A DNA stretch of 64,000 nucleotides. Origin: Haladaptatus sp. DJG-WS-42. Lineage in GTDB: Archaea; Halobacteriota; Halobacteria; Halobacteriales; Halococcaceae. The position numbers and the translations under genes were made by a program. Where the stretch lies: assembly GCF_037198285.1 (NCBI RefSeq), contig NZ_CP147243.1, positions 1,364,001-1,428,000 of the forward strand, read 5' to 3'. Shown one piece after another: positions 1 through 9,546 of the stretch. Every line of letters starts with the position of its first letter. The first letter of the stretch is position 1. The notes below the pieces were generated by a model. That model was not told the DNA's origin. It saw nothing but the letters and a program-made list of their open reading frames with translations, and ran no database searches.

Positions 1-69
1 CAACTCGGCGACCGGGCGAAACTCGGTCACGGGGTCGTCGAGATGGGGATTGTCGTCGCCGGTGGTCAT
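1..69 (-). CDS. 5' end of an unknown gene, clipped by the window edge
   Basis: An ATG at position 69 on the minus strand opens 23 codons with no stop before the window edge. The peptide begins MTTGDDNPHLDDPVTEF and is acidic, as expected for a halophile. It lies 24 bp downstream of the end of the next minus-strand gene, so the two may be cotranscribed. Only the first residues are visible, so no function can be assigned. Confidence 0.45.
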   Translation of the reverse strand, partial: MTTGDDNPHLDDPVTEFRPVAEL

Positions 70-93
70 TACCGGGTGATTGGTCGCCCGGTG

Positions 94-483
94 TTAAAAT
101 CTCGGGGAGAGGGTTTCGATGGGTTCGAGTTCGTCGGCACACCGCTCTGCGAAGGCGAGCAGGTCGAGGTCTGCGTCTGGTTCCATCGAGACGGTGACGC
201 CCGTGTTTTCTTGGAAATAAAACCGTAAGATGAGCGCGTCGTCGAATCGGGCAACGCTCCAGTGGACGGCTCCGAGGCCGAAGGTGTCTTCGACCGAGAT
301 GGTTTGCTCGCCGCTTTCGGTGAGATACGACGAAATCTTCGGGACGTACTCCGCACGGCTGTCTCGCACGTCTCTGCGGGCAATGAGGAGATGGTGTGTC
401 TCGTCGTGGTGGTAGCGTGCGATGCGAAGCTGGTCGCCCAATTCAGTTTCTAAAAACGAGATGAAACCATCGAAATTGCCCAT
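94..483 (-). CDS. Small acidic conserved haloarchaeal protein, function unknown
   Basis: This 129-residue acidic soluble protein has no signal peptide or membrane segment. Its sequence alternates short hydrophobic strands with charged turns (for example VHWSVARFDDALILRFYFQ near residues 73-91) and reads like the small alpha/beta proteins of unknown role that are common in haloarchaea. The ATG at 483 sits about 25 bp after an A/T-rich TATA-like stretch near 505-512, which suits a leaderless message. It is divergent from the aminotransferase gene on its right. I do not recognise the family with certainty. Confidence 0.7.
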   Translation of the reverse strand: MGNFDGFISFLETELGDQLRIARYHHDETHHLLIARRDVRDSRAEYVPKISSYLTESGEQTISVEDTFGLGAVHWSVARFDDALILRFYFQENTGVTVSMEPDADLDLLAFAERCADELEPIETLSPRF

Positions 484-616
484 TGCGTGCGGTTTTTACA
501 CTGACAATATCTTACATCTTTCGGAGGTGTCGGGCTTCGTGTGTGAACACGGACTGACACTGGCGACACTTGGTCAGACCCACAGGCGTTATCTGTTGGG
601 CCTCGAACGGAGAAGT

Positions 617-1789
617 ATGTCGGAGGAGTTCCTCCTGTTGAATCCAGGACCAGTTCCGATCACCGATGCGGTACGCAGAGCCATGGACGGGTCGATGGTT
701 TCTCACCGCTCGGCCGAATTCGAAGCCACCTACGCTCGCGCACAGGACGGCCTTTCGTACATCTTCGAGTGTTCGACACTCGACGGGTCGTCTACGTCCT
801 CGGGAGGAACCAGCCTCATCCTGAACGGCACGGCCACGATGGGGATGGAAGCCGCTGTGGCGAACCTCACGGACGACGACAGCGAGGTCGTCGCGCTCGT
901 AAACGGGAAATTCGGCCGTCGGTTCAAGCGCATCGCAGACCGCCACGCACAGGTCTCGGCCGTCGAAATCGAGTGGGGCGAGTCGTTCGACCTTGACGAC
1001 GTTGCAGACGCCATCACCGACGACACGGACGTCGTCACGATGGTCCACAACGAGACCTCGACGGGTGTGTTGAACCCGGTCGAACAGGTCGGCGAACTCG
1101 CTGCCGCCGCGGACGCTCGCTTCGTCGTAGACGGCGTCACCAGCATCGGCGGTGACGTGTTCAAAATCGACGACTGGAACGTTGACATCGCCATCACCGA
1201 CTCCCAGAAGGCGCTCGCCGCGCCACCGGGCGTGAGCGCGATGTACGTCGCAGACCGCGCTGTTGAGTACATCGACGGCGAGGGCGCGCCGTTCTACGAA
1301 GACTTAGACTGGCATCTGCGCAAAGCCGAGTCCCATCAGACGCCGTTTACGAGCGCCGTACCGTTGTTCCGCTCGCTCGCGGTCGCCGTCGAACAAATCG
1401 AAGACGAGACGATGGAAACGCGCATCGCCCGCCACCGCCGCCAGTCCGCGGCGTTCCGCGCTGGTTTCGAGGCAATGGGCCTCTCGCTGTTCGCGTCGCT
1501 CAACGAGGATTCGGCCTATTCGAACACGCTCACGTCGGTTGCGCTTCCTGAGTCGGTCACAGCATCGCCATCCGACTTCTTCGATGCGGTCAAAGCACGA
1601 AACGTCTCCATCAGTGGCGGACAGGCCCACCTTGGTGGGCACATTTTCCGCGTCTCAAACATGGGCAACCTCGAAGCCGACCAGATCCTTCGCGGGATTC
1701 GGACGATTGGCGAGGCCATGACCGACGTCGGTGTGGATGCGGATACCGAAGCCGCACTCACCGCCGCGCGCGCCGAACTGGACGACTAA
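617..1789 (+). CDS. Class V PLP-dependent aminotransferase (serine-pyruvate / alanine-glyoxylate type)
   Basis: This 390-residue enzyme belongs to the class V aminotransferases that move amino groups between serine or alanine and glyoxylate or pyruvate, in the cytoplasm with pyridoxal phosphate. The N-terminal LLNPGPVPI motif and the SHRSAEF motif are typical of the SPT/AGT branch. HNETSTGVLNPV and VVDGVTSIGG form the cofactor pocket, and ITDSQKALAAPPG carries the Schiff-base lysine at about residue 198. The frame stays open 195 bp upstream, but ATG 617 was chosen because family similarity begins there. A run of six T at 1798-1803 follows the stop and may terminate transcription. Substrate choice cannot be read from sequence; with serA/serB nearby, a serine-linked role is possible. 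Confidence 0.88.
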   Translation: MSEEFLLLNPGPVPITDAVRRAMDGSMVSHRSAEFEATYARAQDGLSYIFECSTLDGSSTSSGGTSLILNGTATMGMEAAVANLTDDDSEVVALVNGKFGRRFKRIADRHAQVSAVEIEWGESFDLDDVADAITDDTDVVTMVHNETSTGVLNPVEQVGELAAAADARFVVDGVTSIGGDVFKIDDWNVDIAITDSQKALAAPPGVSAMYVADRAVEYIDGEGAPFYEDLDWHLRKAESHQTPFTSAVPLFRSLAVAVEQIEDETMETRIARHRRQSAAFRAGFEAMGLSLFASLNEDSAYSNTLTSVALPESVTASPSDFFDAVKARNVSISGGQAHLGGHIFRVSNMGNLEADQILRGIRTIGEAMTDVGVDADTEAALTAARAELDD

Positions 1790-1884
1790 TAGCGACCTTT
1801 TTTGCGACGTCTTTCGCGCCTGTGTAGTCGCGCCGTCAAACCGCCTGCCACTTACGTGTCTCTCGTCCACAGAATCGGACGCAA

Positions 1885-2253
1885 ATGGCCGAAAAGAAAT
1901 TCGCAATCCTCCTGAACGCAGACAAGACGAGTGTCGGCCCCGCGGCGAACGGGCTTGAGTACGCGCTTGACTTAGACGACGCTGGCTACACCGCGGAAGT
2001 CTACTTCGACGGCGCGGCGACCGAGTGGCCAGCCGTCCTCGACAGGAAGCCGGACAACCCCGTGAACAAGTACTTCAACGAGGCCGTAGAGCGTGGCCTC
2101 ATCGGTGGGGCGTGTGGCTACTGTGCGAACGCGTTTGGCGTCTACGACGACGTGGACGAGGCGGGCGTCGAACTCCTTGGCGGGCGCGAGAATCACGGCC
2201 CGGACGTCGGCGCGCTCGTCTCAGAAGGCTACGAACTCATCACCGTCGGGTAA
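1885..2253 (+). CDS. DsrE-family small protein
   Basis: This 122-residue cytoplasmic protein has the DsrE/DsrF-like layout: an N-terminal strand (KFAILLNADKT), an alternating alpha/beta core and a conserved cysteine pair, GGACGYCANAFG, near residues 75-86. DsrE-like proteins are small multimeric sulfur-carrier or regulatory proteins. The CxxC-like pair here suggests redox or persulfide chemistry, but the partner is unknown. The gene stands alone behind the aminotransferase (95 bp gap). Its stop touches the stop of the convergent MFS gene with no spacer, so the two transcripts must overlap at their 3' ends. Confidence 0.78.
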   Translation: MAEKKFAILLNADKTSVGPAANGLEYALDLDDAGYTAEVYFDGAATEWPAVLDRKPDNPVNKYFNEAVERGLIGGACGYCANAFGVYDDVDEAGVELLGGRENHGPDVGALVSEGYELITVG

Positions 2254-3450
2254 TCAGCGCCCGGCTTCCGCCCCGAACAGGGACTGTTTTTCGAGTTTCA
2301 AACGCACGAACACTGGGAGCGTGAGCAGCGCAATCCCGATTTCGAGACCGCCCGCGACGAGGAAGGCGGCTAAAAAGCCGTAGGTGTCGGCCACCGCGCC
2401 ACCGACGACGATACCCGTGAGAAAGCCAATCGAGCCGAAGATGTTGAACCCGCCCATGGCAACCCCGCGTTCGGTGTCCCGGGAGAGGTCGTTCACGAGC
2501 GCCATCGTCGCGGGCGCCATGAGCGCGCCGAGGACGCCAACGACGACCATGCCGGCGCGGGCGGCGTTCAGCGTGGGGACGAGGCCAACGGCGATGACTG
2601 CAACCCCATACAGGCCGGAGCCGACGACGACCGGCCCCACTCTCCCGACTCGGTCTGAGAGCACGCCAAAGGGGTACTGGAGCAGGGCGAAGGGGACGAA
2701 AAACAGCGCGAGCACGAGGCCGGTCTGGGCGGCGTCTAAGCCGAACGCGGTGCGAAAGTAGAACGTCCCGACGAGGGCGAAAAAGCCCGCCGTGAGCCGG
2801 TCGATGAAGCCAAAGGCGTAGGGCAGGAGGAGGACGGGCGTTTCCCTGAGTCCAGAGAGGGTGGCCGCGACACCGTCGTGGTTTTTCGGGGCGCGGTCGG
2901 TGACGAAAATCGTGAGAACCGCTCCAAGTGCGAGCAGGCCGCTTGCGAGATAGAGCGGCGCGAGCGGGTCTATCGTCGTGAGTCGCCCGCCGAGCGGTGC
3001 GCCAAGGGCGGTGCCGAGACCGATGGCGATGCCCGCCGCACCCATGTTCTTGCCGTGGCCGCCGTCCAAATCCATCAGCATGGTCATCGAAAGCGAGAAC
3101 GCAGCAATGGTGACCGCCCCTTGGATGAATCGAAGCACGAGCACGGCTCCGAAGGCGGTGATGCCGACGATAGGCAGAACGGCGAGCAGCGCGTAGCCAA
3201 CTGCGCCGCCAAGCGCCCCGAGGGCGATGTACGGCGCTCTTCGGCCCGTGGTGTCGCTCAAACTCCCCCAAACGCCCGCGAAGAGGACGAATCCCACAAA
3301 CTCGGCGGTGAGAAACCACATCCCCGCATCGAGGCTTGTGGTCGCGCCGAGGGCGGCGAGGAGGTCTGGGACGCCGGGGTAGAGGAGCACCTGCGCGAAC
3401 AATACGACGAACACGACGAGTGCGAGGCGTATCCGGTCTGTCCCGGCCAT
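2254..3450 (-). CDS. Major facilitator superfamily transporter
   Basis: This 398-residue integral membrane protein has about twelve hydrophobic segments. The MFS loop motif between helices 2 and 3 is visible as GSLSDTTGRRAPY near residues 63-75, and its pseudo-repeat in the second half is GVLSDRVGRVGP. The family uses ion gradients to move small solutes or drugs; the exporter-like antiporter arrangement is suggested but the substrate cannot be inferred. The start at ATG 3450 places the first transmembrane helix within ten residues. It is convergent with the DsrE gene. No regulator is adjacent. Confidence 0.88.
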   Translation of the reverse strand: MAGTDRIRLALVVFVVLFAQVLLYPGVPDLLAALGATTSLDAGMWFLTAEFVGFVLFAGVWGSLSDTTGRRAPYIALGALGGAVGYALLAVLPIVGITAFGAVLVLRFIQGAVTIAAFSLSMTMLMDLDGGHGKNMGAAGIAIGLGTALGAPLGGRLTTIDPLAPLYLASGLLALGAVLTIFVTDRAPKNHDGVAATLSGLRETPVLLLPYAFGFIDRLTAGFFALVGTFYFRTAFGLDAAQTGLVLALFFVPFALLQYPFGVLSDRVGRVGPVVVGSGLYGVAVIAVGLVPTLNAARAGMVVVGVLGALMAPATMALVNDLSRDTERGVAMGGFNIFGSIGFLTGIVVGGAVADTYGFLAAFLVAGGLEIGIALLTLPVFVRLKLEKQSLFGAEAGR

Positions 3451-3639
3451 GTGGGGTAAAAAGACTTGAACGGGCTAAATCTCTGTGCTCGAGATTGCGG
3501 TCCCGTTTCAACGAGAAAACCGCGTGCTGTGAACGTTCTTCCGGACTGGCCTATCTCGGTAGTTAGTACGTCTTTAACGTTGGTATTACCTGATTTACGA
3601 TATGACTCTCTCGCGTATGAGTCTGCAGGGGACAGAGAC

Positions 3640-4722
3640 ATGCGATTTGCTATTCGCCGGTCAGACCGGGGGATGTCGCCACTGGTGGGGGTGATTACGA
3701 TGGTTGCGGTGACCATTCTCTCGGCTGCGCTTACGACGGGGATGCTGTATGGAATGACCGATGCAGCGGGCGGTCCGGCACCGGTGATAATTATGACCGA
3801 TTCGGCTCGTGCGTCGCAGGTCGGCGACCAGACCTACGCCGACTTGCTGTTCTACCACGAGGGTGGCCAGCAGGCGAACGTCGAAGATTTGGAAATCATC
3901 GTTCGAAACGGCGGCTCCTCGACGCACCACACCATCTCGAAAACGGGTGATGTTGCAGACGGGCTGTGGACGGGTGGAGAATTGCTCTCAGTTTCGCTCT
4001 CGGGTGAGGAAGTCTGTGCAAGCGGTGGTGAGTATCTCGACGTGTACTTGGTGCACAAGCAAGACGAAAAGCGGTCGTCCATCATCGCAAAGCGCACGGT
4101 TCCGGTTGAACGTGAAGAACAGCTCGTGCCCATCACGAGCAGCGACTTCGACATCGTAGAAGGTGCGGTCGTACCCGGGGCTGACTACGATGCAGAAGTC
4201 GTCCTCCTCGGGACGGCCATCTCAGACGGACACGGTTCTGACATCCCCGTGTACATCGAATTCCAAGTCGGTGACGACACCATCGTTCCGTGGCCCGGCG
4301 ACGTGAACGACGGCGAGAATCCACGAACCACGGAGTTCATCGGACGCACCGCGGGTGAGGCAATCTCCGTGAAAGCAACGGGACTGCTCTCCGCTCTATC
4401 TACCGAAGAGACCGAGCAGGTACTCGTGTTGCGCGACGGTGATGAAGTGCCAGACATCGAAGGGTTCGAAGATCAGTCGAACGCAGAGGAGTTCGTCAGA
4501 GACTACATCGTAGATGGGAAGATAAGCCTCGAAGAGAACGAGGCTATCTTCCTCTTCGAGATTGGGACTGATAACCTCAACAGCAATGCTGCGGACTTCC
4601 AGGATGCGGTTGTGCTCGTCAGCATGTCGCGGCTCGAAGAGACCACCGAGACCGAGAACGTAGTCGAAGCGTCCCAGATCCAAGACGTGCGCTCACACCG
4701 AACCATCATCTGCGCTGCGTAA
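3640..4722 (+). CDS. Pilin-like secreted/membrane-anchored protein with archaeal type IV pilin N-terminus
   Basis: The predicted protein has 360 residues. It opens with a short basic leader (RFAIRRSDRG) followed by MSPLVGVITMVAVTILSAAL, the class III signal-peptide pattern used by archaeal type IV pilins and cleaved by a PibD-like peptidase after the glycine. After the single hydrophobic helix comes a long acidic extracellular domain rich in beta strands, with no similarity I recognise. It is much longer than an ordinary pilin (about 120-170 residues), so it may be a minor pilin, adhesin or membrane-anchored surface protein. The start could also be ATG 3673 at the MSPLVG methionine, but that would delete the leader. 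No pilus assembly genes are next to it. Confidence 0.72.
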   Translation: MRFAIRRSDRGMSPLVGVITMVAVTILSAALTTGMLYGMTDAAGGPAPVIIMTDSARASQVGDQTYADLLFYHEGGQQANVEDLEIIVRNGGSSTHHTISKTGDVADGLWTGGELLSVSLSGEEVCASGGEYLDVYLVHKQDEKRSSIIAKRTVPVEREEQLVPITSSDFDIVEGAVVPGADYDAEVVLLGTAISDGHGSDIPVYIEFQVGDDTIVPWPGDVNDGENPRTTEFIGRTAGEAISVKATGLLSALSTEETEQVLVLRDGDEVPDIEGFEDQSNAEEFVRDYIVDGKISLEENEAIFLFEIGTDNLNSNAADFQDAVVLVSMSRLEETTETENVVEASQIQDVRSHRTIICAA

Positions 4723-4785
4723 GGCGAGTGCAGGTTTTGCCTATACTCACAGTTATAGAAAGCTCCAGGAATATGAGTCACACAC

Positions 4786-6057
4786 ATGAACCACTCCGAG
4801 TGGCCGGGGTTCTCTACACGCTGTCTTCACGCGGGACAGGAGCCAGACCCGGCGACAGGGGCGCGCGCCCCACCCATCTATCAAACGACTTCGTACGTCT
4901 TCGAGGACGCCGCCACGGCTGCTTCTCGGTTCGCCCTCGAAGCCGACGGTAACATCTATTCGCGGTTTTCAAACCCGACAACGGCGATGCTCGAAGCCCG
5001 TCTCACCGCCCTCGAAGGTGGGAGCGCGGCGCTCGCCACCGCCGCGGGCATGGCCGCGCTCGACGCCGCGACCACGACGCTCGCCCGTCCCGGCGACAAC
5101 ATCGTCTCTGCGGCGTCCATCTACGGCGGCACGCACTCGTACTTCTCGAACACCGCTGGAAACCGTGGAATTGAGCCACGCTTCGTTCCGACGCTTGATT
5201 ACGACGCCTACGCCGAGGCCATCGACGAGGACACCGCCTACGTCCACGTCGAGAGCATCTCGAATCCGGCGCTCGTCACCCCTGATTTAGAACGCATCGC
5301 AGCGATTGCCCACGACAACGATGCGCCGCTGTTCGTGGACAACACGTTCGCGACGCCGTATCTGTGCAATCCCTTTGAACACGGCGCAGACCTCATCTGG
5401 CACTCGACCACCAAATGGCTCCACGGGTCGGGAACCACCGTTGGCGGCGCGCTCATCACTGGCGGCGACTTCGACTGGGGCGACTACCCCGAAGTCGGCC
5501 AGCCAAATCCGGCGTTTCACGGGACGAACTTCACCGAGCGGTTTGGTGACCGCGCGCTCGTCGAAGCCGCCCGCCACCGCGCCGTGCGGACGACCGGAAG
5601 CGGCCAGTCGCCGTTCAATGCATGGCTCACGTTGCAGGGCATCGAGACGCTCCCGCTCCGGATGGAGCGCCACTGCGAGAACGCACAAGCAGTGGCCGAA
5701 TTCTTAGAAGACCATCCGGCCATCGACTGGGTCGCCTACCCTGGCCTCGAAAGCCACGAAACCCACGACAACGCCTCGAAGTACTTAGACGGTGGCTACG
5801 GCGGCATGATTGCCTTCGGACCGAAAGGCGGCTACGACGCCGCGAAACGGCTGTGTGAGGAGACGCAACTGGCGAGCTTCCTCGCAAACGTCGGCGACTC
5901 GAAAACGCTCATCATCCATCCGGCGAGTACGACTCACGCTCAACTCACAGAGCAAGAACAACTCGAAAGCGGGGTCAGCCCCGACCTCGTTCGGTTTTCG
6001 GTGGGTATCGAAGATGTGGATGATATCATTACAGACCTTTCGGAGGCCCTGCCATGA
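4786..6057 (+). CDS. metY: O-acetylhomoserine sulfhydrylase (aminocarboxypropyltransferase), first paralogue
   Basis: This 423-residue PLP enzyme of the Cys/Met-metabolism family joins O-acetylhomoserine with sulfide to give homocysteine in methionine synthesis. Family motifs run in order: [20 protein letters not shown] at the N-terminus, [33 protein letters not shown], and [11 protein letters not shown] with the Schiff-base lysine at about residue 210. Its last four bases overlap the ATG of metX (ATGA), a clear operon pair supplying the acetylated substrate. An out-of-frame ATG at 4773 precedes the chosen start. A second paralogue lies at 7625 and shares long near-identical nucleotide tracts with this gene. 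Confidence 0.93.
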   Translation: MNHSEWPGFSTRCLHAGQEPDPATGARAPPIYQTTSYVFEDAATAASRFALEADGNIYSRFSNPTTAMLEARLTALEGGSAALATAAGMAALDAATTTLARPGDNIVSAASIYGGTHSYFSNTAGNRGIEPRFVPTLDYDAYAEAIDEDTAYVHVESISNPALVTPDLERIAAIAHDNDAPLFVDNTFATPYLCNPFEHGADLIWHSTTKWLHGSGTTVGGALITGGDFDWGDYPEVGQPNPAFHGTNFTERFGDRALVEAARHRAVRTTGSGQSPFNAWLTLQGIETLPLRMERHCENAQAVAEFLEDHPAIDWVAYPGLESHETHDNASKYLDGGYGGMIAFGPKGGYDAAKRLCEETQLASFLANVGDSKTLIIHPASTTHAQLTEQEQLESGVSPDLVRFSVGIEDVDDIITDLSEALP

Positions 6058-7250
6058 GCGACGACGGCGTCGCGCAACTGGGCGAGTTCGAGTTCGAGTG
6101 CGGCGAGTCCATCCCGAATCTGGAGATTGCCTACGAAACCTACGGCGACTTTACGGGCGACAACGCGGTGCTCGTCTGTCACGCGCTCACGGGCAGTGCC
6201 CACGTCTCCGGGCTTCGCCGCGCGAGCCACGGCGGGCAGGCGACGGCGTGGTGGGACGACATCGTCGGGCCGGGGAAGGCCATCGACACGACCGAGTACT
6301 TCGTCGTCTGTGCGAACGTGCCGGGGTCGTGCTACGGGTCGAGCGGCCCGTCGAGCGAGGGGCCGGACGGCGAACCGTGGGGAACCGACTTCCCGCCTGT
6401 GACCGTCGGCGACTGGACGCGCGCCCAGCGCGACTTGCTCGACCACCTCGGGGTGCCGAACCTCCACGCCGTCGTCGGCGGGAGCGTCGGCGGCATGAAC
6501 GCCCTCGACTGGGCAAAACAGCACCCAGACCACGTCGACCGCATCGTCGCGGTGGCGACCGCCGCTCGCCTCGACCCGCAGTGTCTCGCCCTCGATGCGA
6601 TTGCACGCCGAGCGATTACGACCGACGCGAACTGGAACGGCGGCGAGTATTATGGCGGTGACCTGCCGAAACACGGCCTCGCGCTCGCCCGCCAAATCGG
6701 TCACACGATGTATCTCTCAAAAGATTCGATGGACCGGAAGTTCGGTCGGCGGTCTGCGGGCAGAGACGCCGCTCGCGATGCGTTTCCGGTTGACCCCGCG
6801 GCCGGTTTCTTCCCGTACCGTGACGTGGAATCCTACCTCGATTATCAGGCAGAAAAGTTCGTCGAGCGCTTCGACGCCAACAGCTACCTCTACCTGACGC
6901 GAGCGATGGACAACTACGACCTGTCTGCGGGGTTCGAATCCGACGCCGACGCGCTCGCGGCGTTCACCGGCGAGGCGCTCGTCCTCTCGTTTACCGGCGA
7001 CTGGCACTTTACGACCGAGCAGGCAGAGACCCTCGCCGTGGCGTTCAGAAACGGCGACACACCGACGGCTCATCACAAGATTACGTCAGACCACGGCCAC
7101 GACGCGTTTCTCGTGGAACCTGAAAAAGTCGGCCCGCCGCTCGCAGATTTCCTCGAAGTTGGCGTCTCCGGCAAGGCCGTGACCGACACGGTGTCGAGCA
7201 ACTCTGACCGCCAGTTCGCGCCGGTTCACACGAGCCTGTTCGGGAAGTGA
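6054..7250 (+). CDS. metX: Homoserine O-acetyltransferase
   Basis: This 398-residue alpha/beta-hydrolase-fold enzyme transfers acetyl from acetyl-CoA to homoserine, the first committed step of methionine synthesis. The nucleophile elbow [12 protein letters not shown] has serine at about residue 144. The acid is in TGDWHFT (Asp about 316) and the histidine in [10 protein letters not shown] (about 349). The [11 protein letters not shown] block near residues 90-100 is typical of MetX. The start overlaps the metY stop by four bases. The C-terminal tail after about residue 365 is a short acidic extension. Acetyl versus succinyl specificity is inferred from overall resemblance and from the neighbouring sulfhydrylase. 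Confidence 0.94.
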   Translation: MSDDGVAQLGEFEFECGESIPNLEIAYETYGDFTGDNAVLVCHALTGSAHVSGLRRASHGGQATAWWDDIVGPGKAIDTTEYFVVCANVPGSCYGSSGPSSEGPDGEPWGTDFPPVTVGDWTRAQRDLLDHLGVPNLHAVVGGSVGGMNALDWAKQHPDHVDRIVAVATAARLDPQCLALDAIARRAITTDANWNGGEYYGGDLPKHGLALARQIGHTMYLSKDSMDRKFGRRSAGRDAARDAFPVDPAAGFFPYRDVESYLDYQAEKFVERFDANSYLYLTRAMDNYDLSAGFESDADALAAFTGEALVLSFTGDWHFTTEQAETLAVAFRNGDTPTAHHKITSDHGHDAFLVEPEKVGPPLADFLEVGVSGKAVTDTVSSNSDRQFAPVHTSLFGK

Positions 7251-7508
7251 TTACTCGGCGCGCACGATGAGTGCGAGGCCGACGACCACCGCGAGCACGT
7301 AGGCGGGTTGTGCGCTTGCGAACTCGACGAGGTGCGTCAGCGTCAGCCCCATCGTCGCCGACGCTGTTCCTTCGACTGCCGCAGACAATGACCGATAGGC
7401 GACCCGCCCGCCTGCGAGCACCGCGATGAGCCCTGCTGTTTTGAGTGGATAGTCACTCACCACGCCCACAAACCGCCGCGAAATCGCCCGAAGCATATCC
7501 ATTCTCAT
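7251..7508 (-). CDS. Small two-helix membrane protein, unknown function
   Basis: This 85-residue protein has hydrophobic segments near residues 23-37 and 66-82 and a positively charged N-terminus (MLRAISRRF). Its stop codon abuts the metX stop with no gap, so it is convergent with the met operon. Possible ATG starts are at 7508, 7502 and 7496; the first is used here. It lies divergent from the second sulfhydrylase gene. No family recognised. Confidence 0.6.
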   Translation of the reverse strand: MRMDMLRAISRRFVGVVSDYPLKTAGLIAVLAGGRVAYRSLSAAVEGTASATMGLTLTHLVEFASAQPAYVLAVVVGLALIVRAE

Positions 7509-7586
7509 TCGCCGGACGACTCCTAAACGTTCGCACTCCCGTCACGTGTCATAGCCTTGGGCAATTATTGCAAAGCATAGTGCGTA

Positions 7587-7597
7587 CTTTTATATTA
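7587..7597 (+). promoter_or_regulatory. Archaeal TATA box of the second sulfhydrylase gene
   Basis: A CTTTTATATTA element lies about 30 bp before the ATG at 7625, in an otherwise GC-rich context. At the usual archaeal spacing, transcription would begin only a few bases before the start codon, giving a very short leader. Confidence 0.6.
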
Positions 7598-7624
7598 CCT
7601 GTGGAAATAATACTGGCACGAACA

Positions 7625-8914
7625 ATGTCAGACGAGCATACTCCACGCTTCGCCACTCGGAGCCTGCACGCAGGCCAGGAACCGGACCCGGCGACTGGCG
7701 CACGCGCACCACCGATTCACCAGACGACCTCCTACGTGTTCGACGACGCAGACCACGCCGCCCGCCTCTTCGCGTTAGAAGAGGAGGGCCACATCTACTC
7801 ACGGCTCATGAACCCGACCGTGTCGATGCTCCAAGAGCGCCTCGCCTCGCTCGAAGGCGGCGTTGGCGCGCTCGCGACCGCCTCGGGAATGGCCGCGTTC
7901 GACCTCGCAAACTTCGTCCTCACCGAGCAGGGCAAGAACGTCGTCTCCTCGTCGGCCATCTACGGCGGCACGCACACCTACCTCAGCCACTCAGCGCCGC
8001 GTCGTGGCGTCAACACGACGTTCGTCGATCCGCTCGACTACGACGGCTACGCCGAGGCCATCGACGAGGACACCGCCTACGTCCACGTCGAGACAATTGG
8101 CAATCCCGCGCTCGTCACGCCGGACTTCGAGCGCCTTGCCGATATCGCCCACGACAACGACGTCCCACTGCTCGTGGACAACACGTTCGCGACGCCGTAT
8201 CTGTGCAATCCCTTTGAGCACGGCGCAGACCTCATCTGGCACTCGACCACGAAGTGGATTACCGGTGCGGGCACGACGATTGGCGGCGCGCTCATCGACT
8301 CCGGTAACTTCCCGTGGGAGGATGGCGACTACCCCGAAATCACCGAAGACAACCCGGCCTACCACGGCGTGAACTTCCGCGAGCGCTTTGGCGAAGCCGC
8401 GTTCACCGTCACCGCACTCGCCCGCGGGCTTCGTGACCTCGGCAACCCACAGTCGCCGTTCGACGCGTGGAACGTCCTCCAGAAGTTGGAGACGCTGCCA
8501 CTCAGAATGGAACGTCACTGCGAGAACGCGCTCATCGTCGCCGAGTTCTTAGAAGACCACCCAGACGTATCGTGGGTCACCTACCCCGGCTTAGAAAGCC
8601 ACGAAACCCACGACAACGCCACGAAATACCTGAACGGTGGCTACGGCGGCATGCTCACCTTCGGCTTAGATGGCGGCTACGACACGGCGAAAAAGATGAC
8701 CGAATCGACCGAACTTGCGAGTCTGCTCGCAAACGTCGGCGACGCGAAGACGCTCATCATTCACCCCGCAAGCACGACCCACCAGCAGCTCACCGACGAA
8801 GAAAAAGAATCGAGCGGTGTCCGGCCTGACCTCGTCCGGCTTTCTGTCGGCCTCGAAGACCCAGCCGACATCCTCGCGGACTTAGACCAAGCAATCGACG
8901 CGGCCTCGAACTAG
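7625..8914 (+). CDS. metY: O-acetylhomoserine sulfhydrylase, second paralogue
   Basis: This 429-residue PLP enzyme is of the same family as the gene at 4786 and has the same motif order: [46 protein letters not shown], and [11 protein letters not shown] with lysine at about residue 210. The upstream frame is open from 7445, but ATG 7625 fits both the family start and the TATA box at 7587-7597. It has its own promoter rather than sharing the metX operon, which suggests separate regulation or a different acceptor (for example cysteine synthesis or another sulfur donor). Its 3' end overlaps the convergent serB gene by four bases. Confidence 0.92.
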   Translation: MSDEHTPRFATRSLHAGQEPDPATGARAPPIHQTTSYVFDDADHAARLFALEEEGHIYSRLMNPTVSMLQERLASLEGGVGALATASGMAAFDLANFVLTEQGKNVVSSSAIYGGTHTYLSHSAPRRGVNTTFVDPLDYDGYAEAIDEDTAYVHVETIGNPALVTPDFERLADIAHDNDVPLLVDNTFATPYLCNPFEHGADLIWHSTTKWITGAGTTIGGALIDSGNFPWEDGDYPEITEDNPAYHGVNFRERFGEAAFTVTALARGLRDLGNPQSPFDAWNVLQKLETLPLRMERHCENALIVAEFLEDHPDVSWVTYPGLESHETHDNATKYLNGGYGGMLTFGLDGGYDTAKKMTESTELASLLANVGDAKTLIIHPASTTHQQLTDEEKESSGVRPDLVRLSVGLEDPADILADLDQAIDAASN

Positions 8915-9546
8915 AGGACGCCGTCTTCTGCGAGCACTTTTTGCAGCCGGTCCATCCGCGCGACGACGATTTGACAGTGTGGGCGAACGGCGGGCTTTGG
9001 CAGGTAGCCAATCGACAGCCCCGCGACCTTGAGCATCGGGAGGTCGTTCGCGCCGTCGCCAACGGCCACGGTGTCCCGGAGGTCGATGCCGAGTTTTTCT
9101 GTCAGGTCGGAGAGCGCCGTGTCTTTCGTGCCTTCGATGAGCGGCCCCTCAACTTCGCCGGTGAGCGCGCCGTCTGCGACGAGCAGGCGGTTTGCGACGA
9201 TGGTATCCACCGAGACGCCTTCGCGGGCGAGCGCCGCCTCGACGCCGCGTTCGAAGCCACCCGTCAAGATAGCGACGTGGACGCCCGCCTCGCGCAGCTC
9301 GCGGATGAGGTCAGCCGCGCCGGGTCGCAGGCGCACCTTGTCGAAGGCGTTCTGTGCCTCTTCGTCTGCGAGTCCGGAGAGCAGGTCTGCCCGCGAGCGC
9401 AGGCTCTCTGCGTAGCTGAGTTCGTTGTTCATCGCCCGTTCGGTGATGTCTTCCATCTCTGCTGCGACGCCACAGCGCTCACCGAGCAGGACGGTCATCT
9501 CCGAATCCGAGAGGGTGCCGTCAAAGTCGAACGCGACAAGTTCCAT
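8911..9546 (-). CDS. serB: Phosphoserine phosphatase (HAD family)
   Basis: This 211-residue cytoplasmic HAD-superfamily hydrolase removes phosphate from phosphoserine, the last step of serine synthesis. Motif I is AFDFDGTLSD with nucleophile Asp7 and acid Asp9. Motif II is AILTGGF with threonine in place of the common serine. Motif III and IV residues are a lysine in EGTKDTALS and GDGANDLPML. ATG 9546 was preferred over an upstream in-frame start because the DFDGT motif must be near the N-terminus. It is divergent from serA, which supplies the same pathway. Confidence 0.9.
   Translation of the reverse strand: MELVAFDFDGTLSDSEMTVLLGERCGVAAEMEDITERAMNNELSYAESLRSRADLLSGLADEEAQNAFDKVRLRPGAADLIRELREAGVHVAILTGGFERGVEAALAREGVSVDTIVANRLLVADGALTGEVEGPLIEGTKDTALSDLTEKLGIDLRDTVAVGDGANDLPMLKVAGLSIGYLPKPAVRPHCQIVVARMDRLQKVLAEDGVL

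Noticed and set aside
422-616. Upstream extension of the class V aminotransferase
   Set aside because: The added 65 residues overlap the divergent gene and its promoter and lack family similarity; the LLNPGP motif must be near the N-terminus.
2240-3511. Minus-strand open frame of 423 codons overlapping the MFS gene
   Set aside because: It is very arginine/proline-rich and lacks membrane helices, whereas the frame at 2254-3450 shows MFS motifs. It is a shadow frame.
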